Assembly: GCA_029260595.1 (NCBI GenBank)
Contig: JAJDCY010000028.1
Coordinates: forward strand, 24,278 to 88,277
Direction: 5' to 3'
Source: Phycisphaeraceae bacterium
GTDB lineage: Bacteria > Planctomycetota > Phycisphaerae > Phycisphaerales > Phycisphaeraceae
Length of the DNA stretch: 64,000 nt
Below are positions 1-8,607 of the stretch, in pieces (within the stretch, counting starts at the first letter, position 1; each line of letters starts with the position of its first letter). Below the pieces are notes generated by a model. That model was not told the origin of the DNA and made no database searches. It saw only the letters and a program-made list of their open reading frames with translations. The translations under genes were made by a program, and so were the position numbers.

Positions 1-718
1 ACCGGTTGTGTCCGTGATCGTCCCGGCGCGCAACGAAGCGGGCAACGTCGAGCAGATTTTTGATCGCGTCCCCGAGATGGGCGCCGGCACCGAGATCGTG
101 TTCGTCGAGGGCCACTCGAAAGACAACACCTACGAGACGATCGAGCACGCGATCGAGGCCCACCCCGAGCGGCGGTGTCGCCTGATGCGGCAGACCGGCA
201 AGGGAAAGGGCGACGCCGTGCGGCTGGGCTATGCCGAGGCGGCCGGCGACGTGCTGATGATCCTCGACGCCGACCTGACCGTGCCGCCCGAAGACCTGCC
301 GCGTTTTTACGAAGCGATCCGTGGCAACCGCGGCGAGTTCATCAACGGCGTGCGGCTGGTCTACCCCATGCAGGACGAATCGATGAGGTTCCTGAACCTG
401 CTTGGCAACAAGTTTTTCTCCCTGGTGTTCTCCTGGCTGCTCAGCCAACCGATCAAGGACTCGCTGTGCGGGACGAAGGTGCTGTGGAAGCAGGACTACC
501 AGTTGATCGCCGACAATCGCGCGTACTTCGGCAACTTCGACCCGTTCGGCGATTTCGATTTACTGTTCGGTGCGGCCAAACAAAACCTCAAGATCGTCGA
601 CTTGCCGATCCGCTACCGCGAGCGCACCTACGGGACGACGCAGATCGACCGTTGGCGGCACGGGTGGATGCTGCTGAAGATGGCCGGGTTCGCCGCGACG
701 CGGGTCAAGTTTGTGTGA
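1..718 (+). CDS. Family 2 glycosyltransferase (5' end outside window)
   Basis: This looks like a GT2-fold glycosyltransferase of the dolichyl-phosphate mannosyltransferase type, which moves a sugar from a nucleotide donor to a lipid or glycan acceptor at the inner face of the membrane. The N-terminal nucleotide-binding stretch SVIVPARNEAGN is followed by the metal-binding motif LDADL near residue 86 and the acceptor-side DSLCGTKVLW near 150. The first in-frame start is GTG at 8, but the frame is open to base 2 and the family motif begins at once, so the true start lies upstream of the window. A class I methyltransferase follows 60 bp downstream on the same strand, suggesting a small glycan-modification cluster. 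Donor and acceptor cannot be told from sequence. Confidence 0.85.
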   Translation, partial: PVVSVIVPARNEAGNVEQIFDRVPEMGAGTEIVFVEGHSKDNTYETIEHAIEAHPERRCRLMRQTGKGKGDAVRLGYAEAAGDVLMILDADLTVPPEDLPRFYEAIRGNRGEFINGVRLVYPMQDESMRFLNLLGNKFFSLVFSWLLSQPIKDSLCGTKVLWKQDYQLIADNRAYFGNFDPFGDFDLLFGAAKQNLKIVDLPIRYRERTYGTTQIDRWRHGWMLLKMAGFAATRVKFV

Positions 719-778
719 GCGGCCGCGCGGGTGCTGCGTCGATGCAAGATTGATCCGCGCTGATAAAGTCACGCGACC

Positions 779-1546
779 ATGCTCAAACGGTTGCTCGCCC
801 ACCCCCTGACCCGCGGCTTAGCCATCGACGACCCGGACACCACGGCGTTGCGCCGCCAGATCATCCGTTCCAAGCCTTTTCTCAAGAAGATCTACGACCA
901 GTGGTACGCGATGCTCGAGCGATCGTTGCCGCATGGCGATGGCGCGGTGCTCGAACTCGGCTCGGGCGCGGGGTACTTCGACGAGTATGTCCCGGGGTTG
1001 ATCACTTCCGACCTGATGCCCTGCCCGAACATCCGGCTGGTTGCCGACGGGCAGGCGCTGCCGTTGGCCGACGCCTCGCTGCGGGCGGTTGTCATGGTCG
1101 ACGTGCTGCACCACATCCCCCAGCCGAGACGGTTCTTCGCCGAGGCTGCCCGCTGCGTCCGCCCCGGCGGTGTCGTCGCGATGATCGAGCCGTGGGTGAG
1201 CGCCTGGTCCCGCGTGATTTACCGCCACCTGCACCATGAACCGTTCGAGCCGGACTCGGCCGAGTGGGAGTTCGCCACGTCCGGCCCGCTGTCGGGCGCG
1301 AATGGGGCGATGCCGTGGATCATCTTCGAACGCGACCGCAAGCAGTTCGAGCGTGAGTTTCCCGAGTGGCGCGTACGATCGGTGCTGCCGTTTATGCCAC
1401 TGCGGTACCTATTGTCGGGCGGTGTATCGATGCGCAGCCTGCAGCCGGGTTGGAGTCACGGCGCGTGGCGGTGCGTCGAGGGAGCGCTGTCGCCGCTTCG
1501 CCGATCGCTCGCCATGTTCGCGCATGTGGTTGTCGAGAGGGTGTGA
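779..1546 (+). CDS. Class I SAM-dependent methyltransferase
   Basis: A 255-residue soluble protein with a Rossmann-type SAM-binding core. Motif I is LELGSGAGYFD at about residues 57-67, the acidic end of strand 2 is in LVADGQALPLADA, and the post-motif VDVLHHIPQP near 108 is typical of Methyltransf_11 proteins. The C-terminal half (EPWVSAWSRVIY onward) resembles methyltransferases that sit beside glycosyltransferases in cell-envelope clusters. It follows the glycosyltransferase gene by 60 bp on the same strand, so co-transcription and a role in modifying a glycan or lipid carrier are likely by inference. The substrate is unknown. Confidence 0.8.
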   Translation: MLKRLLAHPLTRGLAIDDPDTTALRRQIIRSKPFLKKIYDQWYAMLERSLPHGDGAVLELGSGAGYFDEYVPGLITSDLMPCPNIRLVADGQALPLADASLRAVVMVDVLHHIPQPRRFFAEAARCVRPGGVVAMIEPWVSAWSRVIYRHLHHEPFEPDSAEWEFATSGPLSGANGAMPWIIFERDRKQFEREFPEWRVRSVLPFMPLRYLLSGGVSMRSLQPGWSHGAWRCVEGALSPLRRSLAMFAHVVVERV

Positions 1547-1561
1547 CGAGCGAGTTGGCCG

Positions 1562-2035
1562 CTACATCGGCATGCCGGTGATCTTGGCTTCGAACACGAG
1601 GTTGCCGTCGACCAACCCCTGCGTGTCCCAGATCGCCCGGCGGCGGCGCATCTCGGCCAGCTTGCCGAGCACCAGGAACCGGCTGCCCGGGCCGACCTGC
1701 CCGCGGAATTTGACCCCGTCCGCCGCGACGAACCCCAGAAAGCATTCGTCTTTGAGTTTACGCAGGGTCTGGTAGCTGGCTAGCTGGGCGGCCGCCTCGA
1801 TCATCAGCACACCGGGGAAGATCGGCCGGTCGGGGATGTGTCCGGCGACCCAGAACTCATCGCTACCAATATCTTTGTAAGCCACGACCCGCGTGGAGTC
1901 CTCGCTCTCGTAGAGGATCCCGTCCAGCAGGCGCATCACGCCCCGGTGCGGGTTGATGCGCTCGATTTCGTCCGGCCCCTGGATCACCCGGTCCAGACCG
2001 ATCCCGGCCAGATCAAAAAGCAGCTGTGGCGCCAT
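1562..2035 (-). CDS. FabZ-like 3-hydroxyacyl-ACP dehydratase (hotdog fold)
   Basis: A 157-residue single hotdog domain of the FabZ/FabA type, which removes water from 3-hydroxyacyl-ACP in fatty acid synthesis. The catalytic His of the family is H66 in GHIPDRPIFPGVLMIE and the catalytic Glu is E80 in the same block, followed by AAAQLA. INPHRGVMRLLDGI at the N-terminus matches the usual FabZ opening. Planctomycetes often carry several FabZ-like paralogues used in lipid or polyketide synthesis, so this need not be the housekeeping copy. No other fatty acid gene is adjacent. The stop is 16 bp from the convergent methyltransferase stop. Confidence 0.82.
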   Translation of the reverse strand: MAPQLLFDLAGIGLDRVIQGPDEIERINPHRGVMRLLDGILYESEDSTRVVAYKDIGSDEFWVAGHIPDRPIFPGVLMIEAAAQLASYQTLRKLKDECFLGFVAADGVKFRGQVGPGSRFLVLGKLAEMRRRRAIWDTQGLVDGNLVFEAKITGMPM

Positions 2036-2138
2036 CGCGGAGGGTCCGATGCGGCGGATTGGGAGCGCTCATTAAACAGCCTGACGGCACGGACGCCGCT
2101 CGACCAGCCGCGCTGGCTGCAATCGCGTGGGATTCGTT

Positions 2139-2321
2139 CTACGAAGACGAGTCGTTACGGTTCTCAAGCACCTTGGCCCGCATGGTCTGGGCGGCGCCCT
2201 TTAGGTCTTGCATCAGCCGACGAACGCGTGTCCCGGCGGCTTTGTTGCCACCGGCGGCTTTGCGGACGTCTTCCTCAGCCGAGGCGAGCAGGTCTTTCAT
2301 CTGTTGGTACGTCTCAAGCAT
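2139..2321 (-). CDS. Hc1-like (chlamydial histone H1-type) small DNA-binding protein
   Basis: A very small protein (60 residues from ATG at 2321; an upstream in-frame TTG at 2336 would add five). GGAG lies about 9 bp before the ATG. The core GGNKAAGTRVRRLMQDLKG resembles the GNKAAxxRVR segment of chlamydial HctA and of small histone H1-like proteins from planctomycetes and other bacteria. These bind DNA and condense or organise the nucleoid. Lys and Arg cluster in the second half, while the N-terminal helix is mixed charge. It stands alone between a FabZ-like gene and a hydrolase gene on the same strand. The family assignment rests on this motif only. Confidence 0.7.
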   Translation of the reverse strand: MLETYQQMKDLLASAEEDVRKAAGGNKAAGTRVRRLMQDLKGAAQTMRAKVLENRNDSSS

Positions 2322-2336
2322 CCCAGGGCACTCCAA

Positions 2337-2530
2337 TCGGCGGAAAAAAGTAACGGATCACCCATTAAATCGATTGCAGGGTAGCCTACTGTCGCCCTCG
2401 GGCCTCGGCAACTGGCGTGGTGAATCCTGCTCATGCCCCTGTGGAGCGTTGATCGGCGATCTGCAGCCTGTGATCAGGCCAATTGGCAGGTATGCTACGG
2501 ATTCCGGGCGCCAAATTATCTTGCAAGCAT
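2337..2530. other. Intergenic gap, nothing recognised
   Basis: About 195 bp between the histone-like gene and the stop of the hydrolase gene. No tRNA-like fold or clear hairpin with a T-run is visible. It presumably holds the promoter of the histone-like gene, but no convincing -35/-10 pair can be named. Confidence 0.4.
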
Positions 2531-3082
2531 TTATTTAACAATAGGTAACAGAGATTTAAAGCCTTCGCCGGCGGCCTCGTATGCGATCTCGAACAAGGCT
2601 GACTCCACTGTCGTGGGGATAACCCCGGCTTGGATCATCCGCGATACCGCTGCCTGCTGGTCGGTTTCGCGCCGCGACCCGATCGCGTCCACGACCACTG
2701 CCGCGATGAGCCCGGCGTCAGCGAGGTCGAGGCATGTTTGAAGGACGCAGACGTGTGCCTCATTCCCGCAGACCAGCACGGACCGCGCTCCGTGCTGGGC
2801 CAGCTCGGCCCGGATCGGCTCGATGAGCGCGGAGAACTTGAGCTTGTCGTGGGCGGTGGTCTCGGGGCCGAGTTTGTCGCGGATCGTGCGCACAATCGGG
2901 CCCAGGCCTTTGGGGTATTGCTCGGTCGCGAGCACCGGCAGGCCCAACGCGTGGGCGCCGTCGATCAACCGCCTGATCTGCATCTCAAGCGCTTCGGCGT
3001 TGTGCATTCTTGGGAGGAGTTTTTCTTGCGGGTCGACGACCAGCACCGCGGTGTGTTTGGCGGTCAGCCTCAGCGTAGCCAT
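2531..3082 (-). CDS. Isochorismatase-family (cysteine) hydrolase
   Basis: A 183-residue protein of the isochorismatase-like fold (nicotinamidase, YcaC, isochorismatase). The catalytic triad is visible as Asp in AVLVVDPQEKLL near the N-terminus, Lys in HDKLKFSAL near the middle and Cys in VCGNEAHVCVLQT. The compact form with an EQYPKGLG segment resembles the YcaC/hydrolase subgroup with unknown amide substrates rather than true isochorismatase. The start ATG at 3082 has GAGGGA upstream and lies one base beyond the stop of the cobA-hemD gene, so the two are almost certainly co-transcribed. No obvious functional link to porphyrin synthesis is seen. Confidence 0.8.
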   Translation of the reverse strand: MATLRLTAKHTAVLVVDPQEKLLPRMHNAEALEMQIRRLIDGAHALGLPVLATEQYPKGLGPIVRTIRDKLGPETTAHDKLKFSALIEPIRAELAQHGARSVLVCGNEAHVCVLQTCLDLADAGLIAAVVVDAIGSRRETDQQAAVSRMIQAGVIPTTVESALFEIAYEAAGEGFKSLLPIVK

Positions 3083-3083
3083 G

Positions 3084-4661
3084 TTAGGTCCCTCGTTTTG
3101 ATTCCCACTGTGCGATCGTGTCAACGAGCCCGGCCATGTTGGAGGTGGTTGCTTCGACGGTCGGGGTAATGTTCAGCTCGCCCAGCGTCTTGCTGGTGAT
3201 CGGGCCGATTGATGCGATGTTCACGTTTTCGAGCCAGTGTCGGTTATCGCCGAGCATCGTGATCAGATTGGTCGCTGTCGATGAGCTGGTGAACGTAATC
3301 CAATCAACACTTCCATCCTTGAGCGCATCGATCACAGTCGTGGGCAGTTCGCCGGCAATGCGCGTCTGGTAGGCGGTGACTTCGGTGACCTCGGCGCCGG
3401 CTGCGGTAAGCCGTTGCGGCAGGGCGGGGCGCGCGATGTCCGCACGCAGCAGCAGGAAACGCTTTCCGGCGATGTTGTGTTGGGCGATCAGTTCGTCGCT
3501 GAGCGACTCGGCGACGAACTGGGTTGGCACGAGGTCGGCCGTGATGGCTAGGCGGTCGCGCAGCGCAGCCGCCGTCGCGTCACCGATCGCGGCGACCTTG
3601 ACGGGTTGGCCCTGCGGGCCGTGCCCGAGATGGCGCGCGTCGAGTTTGAGGTGCGTGAGTCGGTCGGCCAGCGCGTCGACGCCGTTGGTGCTGGTCAGGG
3701 CTAACCAGTCAAAACTCGGTAAATCGCGGATCGCCTGGTCCGCCTGCTCCCAGCTTGTTGGCGGGACTAGATCGATCGTTGGCGCTTCGAGCGTTTCCGC
3801 GCCGAGGTCATCGAGCATCTGCCGCAGACGCGACGACTGGTGGCGCGTGCGTGTGATCACGATCCGCCTGCCGAACAGCGGGCGGCGGGTGAAGTAATCC
3901 AACCCCGCTTCGTCGATCGCGGCGACCTCTCCAATCACAATGATCGCTGGTGCCGCCAACCCAGCATCGGCGACGGATTTCGCCGCGGTGGCAAGATCGC
4001 ACCGGACGTGGCGTTGTCGTGGCAACGTCCCCCATTGGATCACAGCGACCGGGGTGGTTTCGTCCAATCCATAGCGGGTGAGTTCTTGACGGATGTTTTC
4101 GAGTGTGCGCACAGCCATATAGAGACATGCCGTTCCGCCGGTGCGGATCAGTTGAGCAACCGCGTGGTAGTCCACACTGGACTCGGTTTTGGTTGGGTCT
4201 TCGTGGCCCGTGATGAAGGTCACGGTGCTTGCGATTCCGCGGTGAGTCACGGGGATGCCAGCCGCCGCGGGCGCTGCGATCCCGGCCGTGATCCCGGGAA
4301 CGACCTCGCAGGCGATGCCTTGTTGGGCGAGGTAGGCCGCCTCCTCAGCGCCACGTCCGAACAGGTAGGGGTCGCCGCCTTTGAGTCGAACAACCAAGCC
4401 ACCTAGGCGCGCCTTCTGGGCCAACAGCGCGTTGGTTTGGTCTTGCGAGAGCTTGTGTACGCCTGCTCGTTTCCCAACGTCAATACGCTCGGCATTATCG
4501 GGTGCTTGGTCGAGGAGCGACGGGTTGGCCAGCGCGTCGTACACGACCACCGCGGCACAGCGCAACCGCTCAAGCCCGCGCGCCGTGATCAGCCCGGGGT
4601 CACCGGGACCGGCACCGACAAGGCTGACCGAGCCTAGGATTTTTTCAGCATCTTGCGTCAT
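3084..4661 (-). CDS. cobA-hemD: Fused uroporphyrinogen-III C-methyltransferase / uroporphyrinogen-III synthase
   Basis: A 525-residue bifunctional protein of tetrapyrrole synthesis. Residues 10-255 are a CobA/SUMT domain that methylates uroporphyrinogen III at C2 and C7 to precorrin-2 (SAM-binding VGAGPGDPGLIT near 16-27, RLKGGDPYLFGRGAEE near 92-107, GITAG further on). Residues 265-520 are a HemD domain that cyclises hydroxymethylbilane with ring D inversion (opening GRRIVITRTRHQSSRLRQ). Such fusions are common in Firmicutes and planctomycetes. It leads a two-gene unit with the isochorismatase-like hydrolase. No hemC or hemB is in the window. Confidence 0.92.
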   Translation of the reverse strand: MTQDAEKILGSVSLVGAGPGDPGLITARGLERLRCAAVVVYDALANPSLLDQAPDNAERIDVGKRAGVHKLSQDQTNALLAQKARLGGLVVRLKGGDPYLFGRGAEEAAYLAQQGIACEVVPGITAGIAAPAAAGIPVTHRGIASTVTFITGHEDPTKTESSVDYHAVAQLIRTGGTACLYMAVRTLENIRQELTRYGLDETTPVAVIQWGTLPRQRHVRCDLATAAKSVADAGLAAPAIIVIGEVAAIDEAGLDYFTRRPLFGRRIVITRTRHQSSRLRQMLDDLGAETLEAPTIDLVPPTSWEQADQAIRDLPSFDWLALTSTNGVDALADRLTHLKLDARHLGHGPQGQPVKVAAIGDATAAALRDRLAITADLVPTQFVAESLSDELIAQHNIAGKRFLLLRADIARPALPQRLTAAGAEVTEVTAYQTRIAGELPTTVIDALKDGSVDWITFTSSSTATNLITMLGDNRHWLENVNIASIGPITSKTLGELNITPTVEATTSNMAGLVDTIAQWESKRGT

Positions 4662-4745
4662 GCATCTTCGCCCGTGTTAACCCCGAAGGGTATCAGGCCG
4701 ATCGGTGCAGAAGAGGAGGGGGAGCTTACGCACAAGGAGCCGATC

Positions 4746-5120
4746 ATGCCAGAGCCCGCAACAGCGCCCGCACTAAAGCTAGTAGACCCCGAAGCGGAAG
4801 CGAGAGAGCAAGGCGTCCTTTCCTTCGAGCGGCGAGTTGGATCACGCCACGTCATCGCCGGCCGAGTCACAGCCATCCAGGTTTCGACCGACGACGATCA
4901 CCCCAGCCGCATCTGCTCGCTCCAACTGCTGAACATCTCGGACAACGGGGTCGGCACGATGTCGCAGGAGCCGATCGCTCCGGGGCAGGTGGTCACGATG
5001 TTCTTCCCGCCGCACGGCCCGGAGCGCGGTTTTGACCTGACCGGTCGGGTGATCCGTTGTACACGGCGCGGGTACGGTCACGAGATCGGAATCACGTTTG
5101 CTGCTCGCCAGGCGGCGTAG
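4746..5120 (+). CDS. PilZ domain protein
   Basis: A 124-residue single PilZ domain, expected to bind cyclic di-GMP in the cytoplasm. The two signature elements are present: RxxxR as RRVGSR at about residues 30-35 and [DN]xSxxG as NISDNG near 70. The start ATG at 4746 is chosen because AAGGAG lies 8 bp upstream; the frame is open further upstream to 4653, but that region overlaps the divergent cobA-hemD start. There is no output domain, so it probably works by protein contact. Its partner is unknown. Confidence 0.85.
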   Translation: MPEPATAPALKLVDPEAEAREQGVLSFERRVGSRHVIAGRVTAIQVSTDDDHPSRICSLQLLNISDNGVGTMSQEPIAPGQVVTMFFPPHGPERGFDLTGRVIRCTRRGYGHEIGITFAARQAA

Positions 5121-5194
5121 CAACCGCGCCGGTCAAACAAGTATTTCATGAGGCCGGGCCTATCGCGGTTGGCCGACGCACCCGTGACCGCCTA

Positions 5195-5752
5195 TCAATC
5201 CTTGATCTTCTCAAGGGTTTCCAACAGACAGTCGTAGCTCGCTTCGAGCGCTTGCGGGATCACCCGCACGCCGCCGATCGCTTGCATGAAATTCGTGTCG
5301 CCACTCCAACGCGGTACGATGTGCACGTGCAGGTGCCCCGGAAGACCGGCACCGGCGCAGCGCCCGAGGTTCATCCCGATGTTGATCCCCTGCGCGTGGA
5401 TCGCGGTGCGCAGCAGGCGCTCACCGACGGCTGTGATCTCCATCAGGTCCGCACGCGCACTCGCGGGCAGGTCACCCAGTTCGCCCAGGTGTTCGAGCGG
5501 TGCGGCGAGCAGGTGACCGTTGGTGTAGGGGTACTTGTTCAGCAGCAGCACGGCTGAATCATTCTTAGTCAGTACAGTGAGGTCGCGGGCGAGATCGGTG
5601 TTCGGCGCACATCCCGCCGCGTCGCAGAGAAAACAGGGTAAATCAGCTTGCGGATCGCCGGCGCGGCTGCCTTGCGGTGAGGGTGCCGTCGCGGGGTCGA
5701 GCTGCTGGATGTACTGCATCCGCCACGGTGCCCAGAGGTTGTCGTGATGCAT
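5195..5752 (-). CDS. HIT family nucleotide hydrolase/transferase
   Basis: A 185-residue histidine-triad protein. The triad is GHLHVHIVPRW near residue 140, with an N-terminal CFLC zinc-type pair near residue 40 and the LLNKYPYTNGHLL nucleotide-binding stretch. The opening HHDNLWAPWRMQYI matches the diadenosine-tetraphosphate phosphorylase/hydrolase-like HIT proteins found in actinobacteria and planctomycetes. It probably acts on Ap4A or other nucleotidyl substrates. It stands alone and divergent from the Mrp operon. Confidence 0.88.
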   Translation of the reverse strand: MHHDNLWAPWRMQYIQQLDPATAPSPQGSRAGDPQADLPCFLCDAAGCAPNTDLARDLTVLTKNDSAVLLLNKYPYTNGHLLAAPLEHLGELGDLPASARADLMEITAVGERLLRTAIHAQGINIGMNLGRCAGAGLPGHLHVHIVPRWSGDTNFMQAIGGVRVIPQALEASYDCLLETLEKIKD

Positions 5753-5837
5753 GGTGGGCCACCCGTCAATTGTCCAGCCGCGCGTTATCCAGACACAAAA
5801 TGATAATATAGGTAATTACTCTCCGTTTTGGACTTCA

Positions 5838-5880
5838 GTCGGGTTCTCGACGCAGCCGATGGAGGGGAAGGAAACCCGAC
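5838..5880 (+). promoter_or_regulatory. 8-bp inverted repeat in the leader of the Mrp operon
   Basis: GTCGGGTT at 5838-5845 and AACCCGAC at 5873-5880 form a perfect 8-bp inverted repeat with a 27-nt loop, 39 bp before the mrpA start. An AT-rich patch lies just upstream around 5797-5820. The mrpA start itself has no strong Shine-Dalgarno. This could be an operator or a leader RNA structure; nothing identifies a known riboswitch class. Confidence 0.35.
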
Positions 5881-5919
5881 AACCGTCATTACCCGCTTTA
5901 TCGGCGTAATCAGATCTCC

Positions 5920-8607
5920 ATGAACCCCATCTGGCTAGTGACGTTGGCTGTGTTCGCTCCGGTCGCCTCCGGTGCGATCGGGCTGTGCATGCCACGTTCG
6001 TGGGTTGGGACTCGCGTCGCGCTGTCAGTCCTCGGGCCGGTGGCGGCTGTCCTGTTGTTGGCCGAGTTGGCGATCACGCACGGCGTCGATCACACCGGTG
6101 CCGGCGGCGTGCTCGCAGCCGAGTGGATGCCCGAGCTGAAACTCAACTGGCAGTGGCACCCGGACCGATTCGGCGTGTTCTTCGCGCTCCTGGTCAGTGG
6201 GATCGGGGTGTTGATCACGCTCTACGCCCGCGCATACTTCGGGCCCGATCGCGACAGCCTGTATCGCTTCTACCCGAGCCTCCTGCTGTTTATGACCGCG
6301 ATGCTCGGGGTGGTGTTGGCTGACAGCTTTATGCTGCTGCTGCTCTTCTGGGAGATGACGTCAATCAGCTCGTTCCTGCTGATTGGGTGGGAACGCGACG
6401 ACCCCGCCGCAGTCAAAAAAGCGATGCAAGCATTCATCGTCACCGGCGCCGGCGGGCTGGTGCTCATGGGCGGGTTGATCCTGATCGGAGTCCATACCGA
6501 TGTGTGGTCGTTTAGCGCACTCGCCGGGCTCGCAGCCGACGGCCGATTGTCGCCGGGCCCACTGCTGACGACGGGTTTCCTGATGGTGTTCGCCGGGGCC
6601 GCCGCGAAGAGCGCACAGTTCCCACTGCACTTTTGGCTACCCGGTGCGATGGCGGCGCCAACTCCGGTGTCAGCGTACCTTCACTCGGCGACGATGGTCA
6701 AGGCCGGCGTTTACCTGGTCGGTCGCCTCTGGCCGATCCTCGCCGCCGTACTGCCCGTATGGCCGAGCCTCATCGTCCCACTCGGTGCAGTGACGATGGT
6801 CTATGGCGCGTTCATCGCTCTGCAAAAGACCGATCTCAAACAGATCTTCGCCTATACCACGATCAGCCAACTCGGGCTGCTAATGGCGATGTATGGGTTG
6901 GCCGCGTTCCAGTACGGCGGACATGGCGAACACACCCAACCCAACATGATCTGGGAAGTCGCCCAGATCCTGAATCACGCTCTGTACAAGGCTCCGCTGT
7001 TCATCCTCGCCGGTGCGATCGGGCACATCGCATCGCGCGAGCTGCCCAAGCTCAAAGGCTTGTTCTACCGCGACGGTACCTCGCGCATCATGACCGTGGT
7101 CGTGCTGGCGGCCGCGTACTGCCTGGCGGCCGGGCCGCTGACGGTCAGCTTCACCGCCAAAGAGTTTTTCTTCTATCAGATCTGGCACGCATACGAAGCG
7201 ACGCATCAGCCGGTGATGGGCTTGCTGATCCTAGCCGGTGTTCTGACCGGGATGTTCAATGTCGCGATCTTTATCCGCCTCGCCCGGACGCTGCTCAGCC
7301 GCCAGCAACCGGAAGCGGACCCACACGAACACCACGACGCACACGGGCACGACCACGAGCATGAAAAAGGCATCTGGCCGGCGTTTCTGTGGATCCCCGG
7401 TGCGGTGATCGTCTCCGTGCAGTTCATCGGCGGGATCATCCCCGGTGCGTACGAAGCCATGTTCGGCTGGCTCGAGGCATCGCCGTACTACTTTGAGGCC
7501 GGTCACTTCCCGCTGCTGTGGAACGTGCACCCCGGCGTACCTCTTTACATGAGTCTGTGCGCGATCGGGCTCGGTGTCGGCCTGGGCTTCGCCCCGCTGA
7601 TGCGCGGTAAGTACAACGACCCGTTCGATCATGCCTACCCAAGTTTTTATTTGTTAGCGACCAAGGGCGGCGGCCGCGTCTTCCGCATCCTGCAGGGCGG
7701 GCACGTCACCGGGTACATCGCCTTTGTCGCGATCGCGTTGGTTGGATTCTTCGCCTGGTCGATCCGATTCGATTTCGCGTCGTTGCCCGGCCAGTGGCCT
7801 GGTGGTGCCGGGCTCGAACTCGATCAACTCGGTGAGTTGCTCCCGGGCATATTGCTGACGTTCATGGTTTGTCTCACCGCGCTGCTCATGCCGTTTGTGC
7901 GCGACCGCGCCAGCCGCGTGCTGATCCTCGGCGCGTGCGGCTTCAGCGTGACCGGCGTGTACTACCAGTACCGTGCCCCGGATCTTGCGTTGACGCAGAT
8001 CAGCATCGAGATCGTCTCGTTGATTCTGTTTTTGCTTGTGCTGAGCATGCTGCCCAAGCAGGCGCCTGGCCCGCGATTGTGGGTGGTTCCACGGGTCGTA
8101 TTAGGTGCGGCCGTCGGGTTGATTATGTTCTGGCTGACACTTACCAGTTCGGTCGGGCCACAGCCGACGATTCATTATTTGGGCCGCCAGTACGCGAACC
8201 TCGGCGAGTTCTTCCTGCGCAACAGCCACCACGGCGAGGACAGCGCGCTCGCGGCCACCGACCACGGGACTCTCGAACACTCGGAACTCGAGCGCCGCCC
8301 GACGACGAAGACGCGGCTGTATCACGGCGGTGGCGGCAAGAACGTGGTGAACGTAATCCTGGTGGACTTCCGTGGGTTTGACACGCTTGGCGAGATCACG
8401 GTTCTTGGGATCGCGGCGATGGGTGTGTGGACGTTGGTCCGTCGCCGTCACGGGTTCAAGTCCCCGCGTGAGCGCGTCATGGATGAGGAGCAGGCGGCTG
8501 AGACCGGCAGCCGGGGTCTGTCTCTGGACATCCCCGAGCCGACCGGGGGGCATGATCCGGAAGACGACGTGGTTAACAGGATGATCCGACCGAGTACGGA
8601 ATCATGA
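5920..8607 (+). CDS. mrpA: Na+/H+ antiporter subunit A (Mrp/Mnh)
   Basis: An 895-residue membrane protein, the large subunit of the multi-subunit Mrp cation/proton antiporter. The N-terminal two thirds is NuoL-like with many membrane helices and the proton-channel helices around LLLFWEMTSISSFLLIGW and PLHFWLPGAMAAPTPVSAYLHSATMVKAG. The C-terminal part adds the MbhD/DUF4040-type segment (APDLALTQISIEIVSLILF) and an MbhE-type segment (DFRGFDTLGEITVLGIAAMG), as in fused MrpA proteins. An unusual His-rich stretch (about residues 467-484) lies in a loop. It overlaps mrpB by 4 bp (ATGA). Confidence 0.95.
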   Translation: MNPIWLVTLAVFAPVASGAIGLCMPRSWVGTRVALSVLGPVAAVLLLAELAITHGVDHTGAGGVLAAEWMPELKLNWQWHPDRFGVFFALLVSGIGVLITLYARAYFGPDRDSLYRFYPSLLLFMTAMLGVVLADSFMLLLLFWEMTSISSFLLIGWERDDPAAVKKAMQAFIVTGAGGLVLMGGLILIGVHTDVWSFSALAGLAADGRLSPGPLLTTGFLMVFAGAAAKSAQFPLHFWLPGAMAAPTPVSAYLHSATMVKAGVYLVGRLWPILAAVLPVWPSLIVPLGAVTMVYGAFIALQKTDLKQIFAYTTISQLGLLMAMYGLAAFQYGGHGEHTQPNMIWEVAQILNHALYKAPLFILAGAIGHIASRELPKLKGLFYRDGTSRIMTVVVLAAAYCLAAGPLTVSFTAKEFFFYQIWHAYEATHQPVMGLLILAGVLTGMFNVAIFIRLARTLLSRQQPEADPHEHHDAHGHDHEHEKGIWPAFLWIPGAVIVSVQFIGGIIPGAYEAMFGWLEASPYYFEAGHFPLLWNVHPGVPLYMSLCAIGLGVGLGFAPLMRGKYNDPFDHAYPSFYLLATKGGGRVFRILQGGHVTGYIAFVAIALVGFFAWSIRFDFASLPGQWPGGAGLELDQLGELLPGILLTFMVCLTALLMPFVRDRASRVLILGACGFSVTGVYYQYRAPDLALTQISIEIVSLILFLLVLSMLPKQAPGPRLWVVPRVVLGAAVGLIMFWLTLTSSVGPQPTIHYLGRQYANLGEFFLRNSHHGEDSALAATDHGTLEHSELERRPTTKTRLYHGGGGKNVVNVILVDFRGFDTLGEITVLGIAAMGVWTLVRRRHGFKSPRERVMDEEQAAETGSRGLSLDIPEPTGGHDPEDDVVNRMIRPSTES

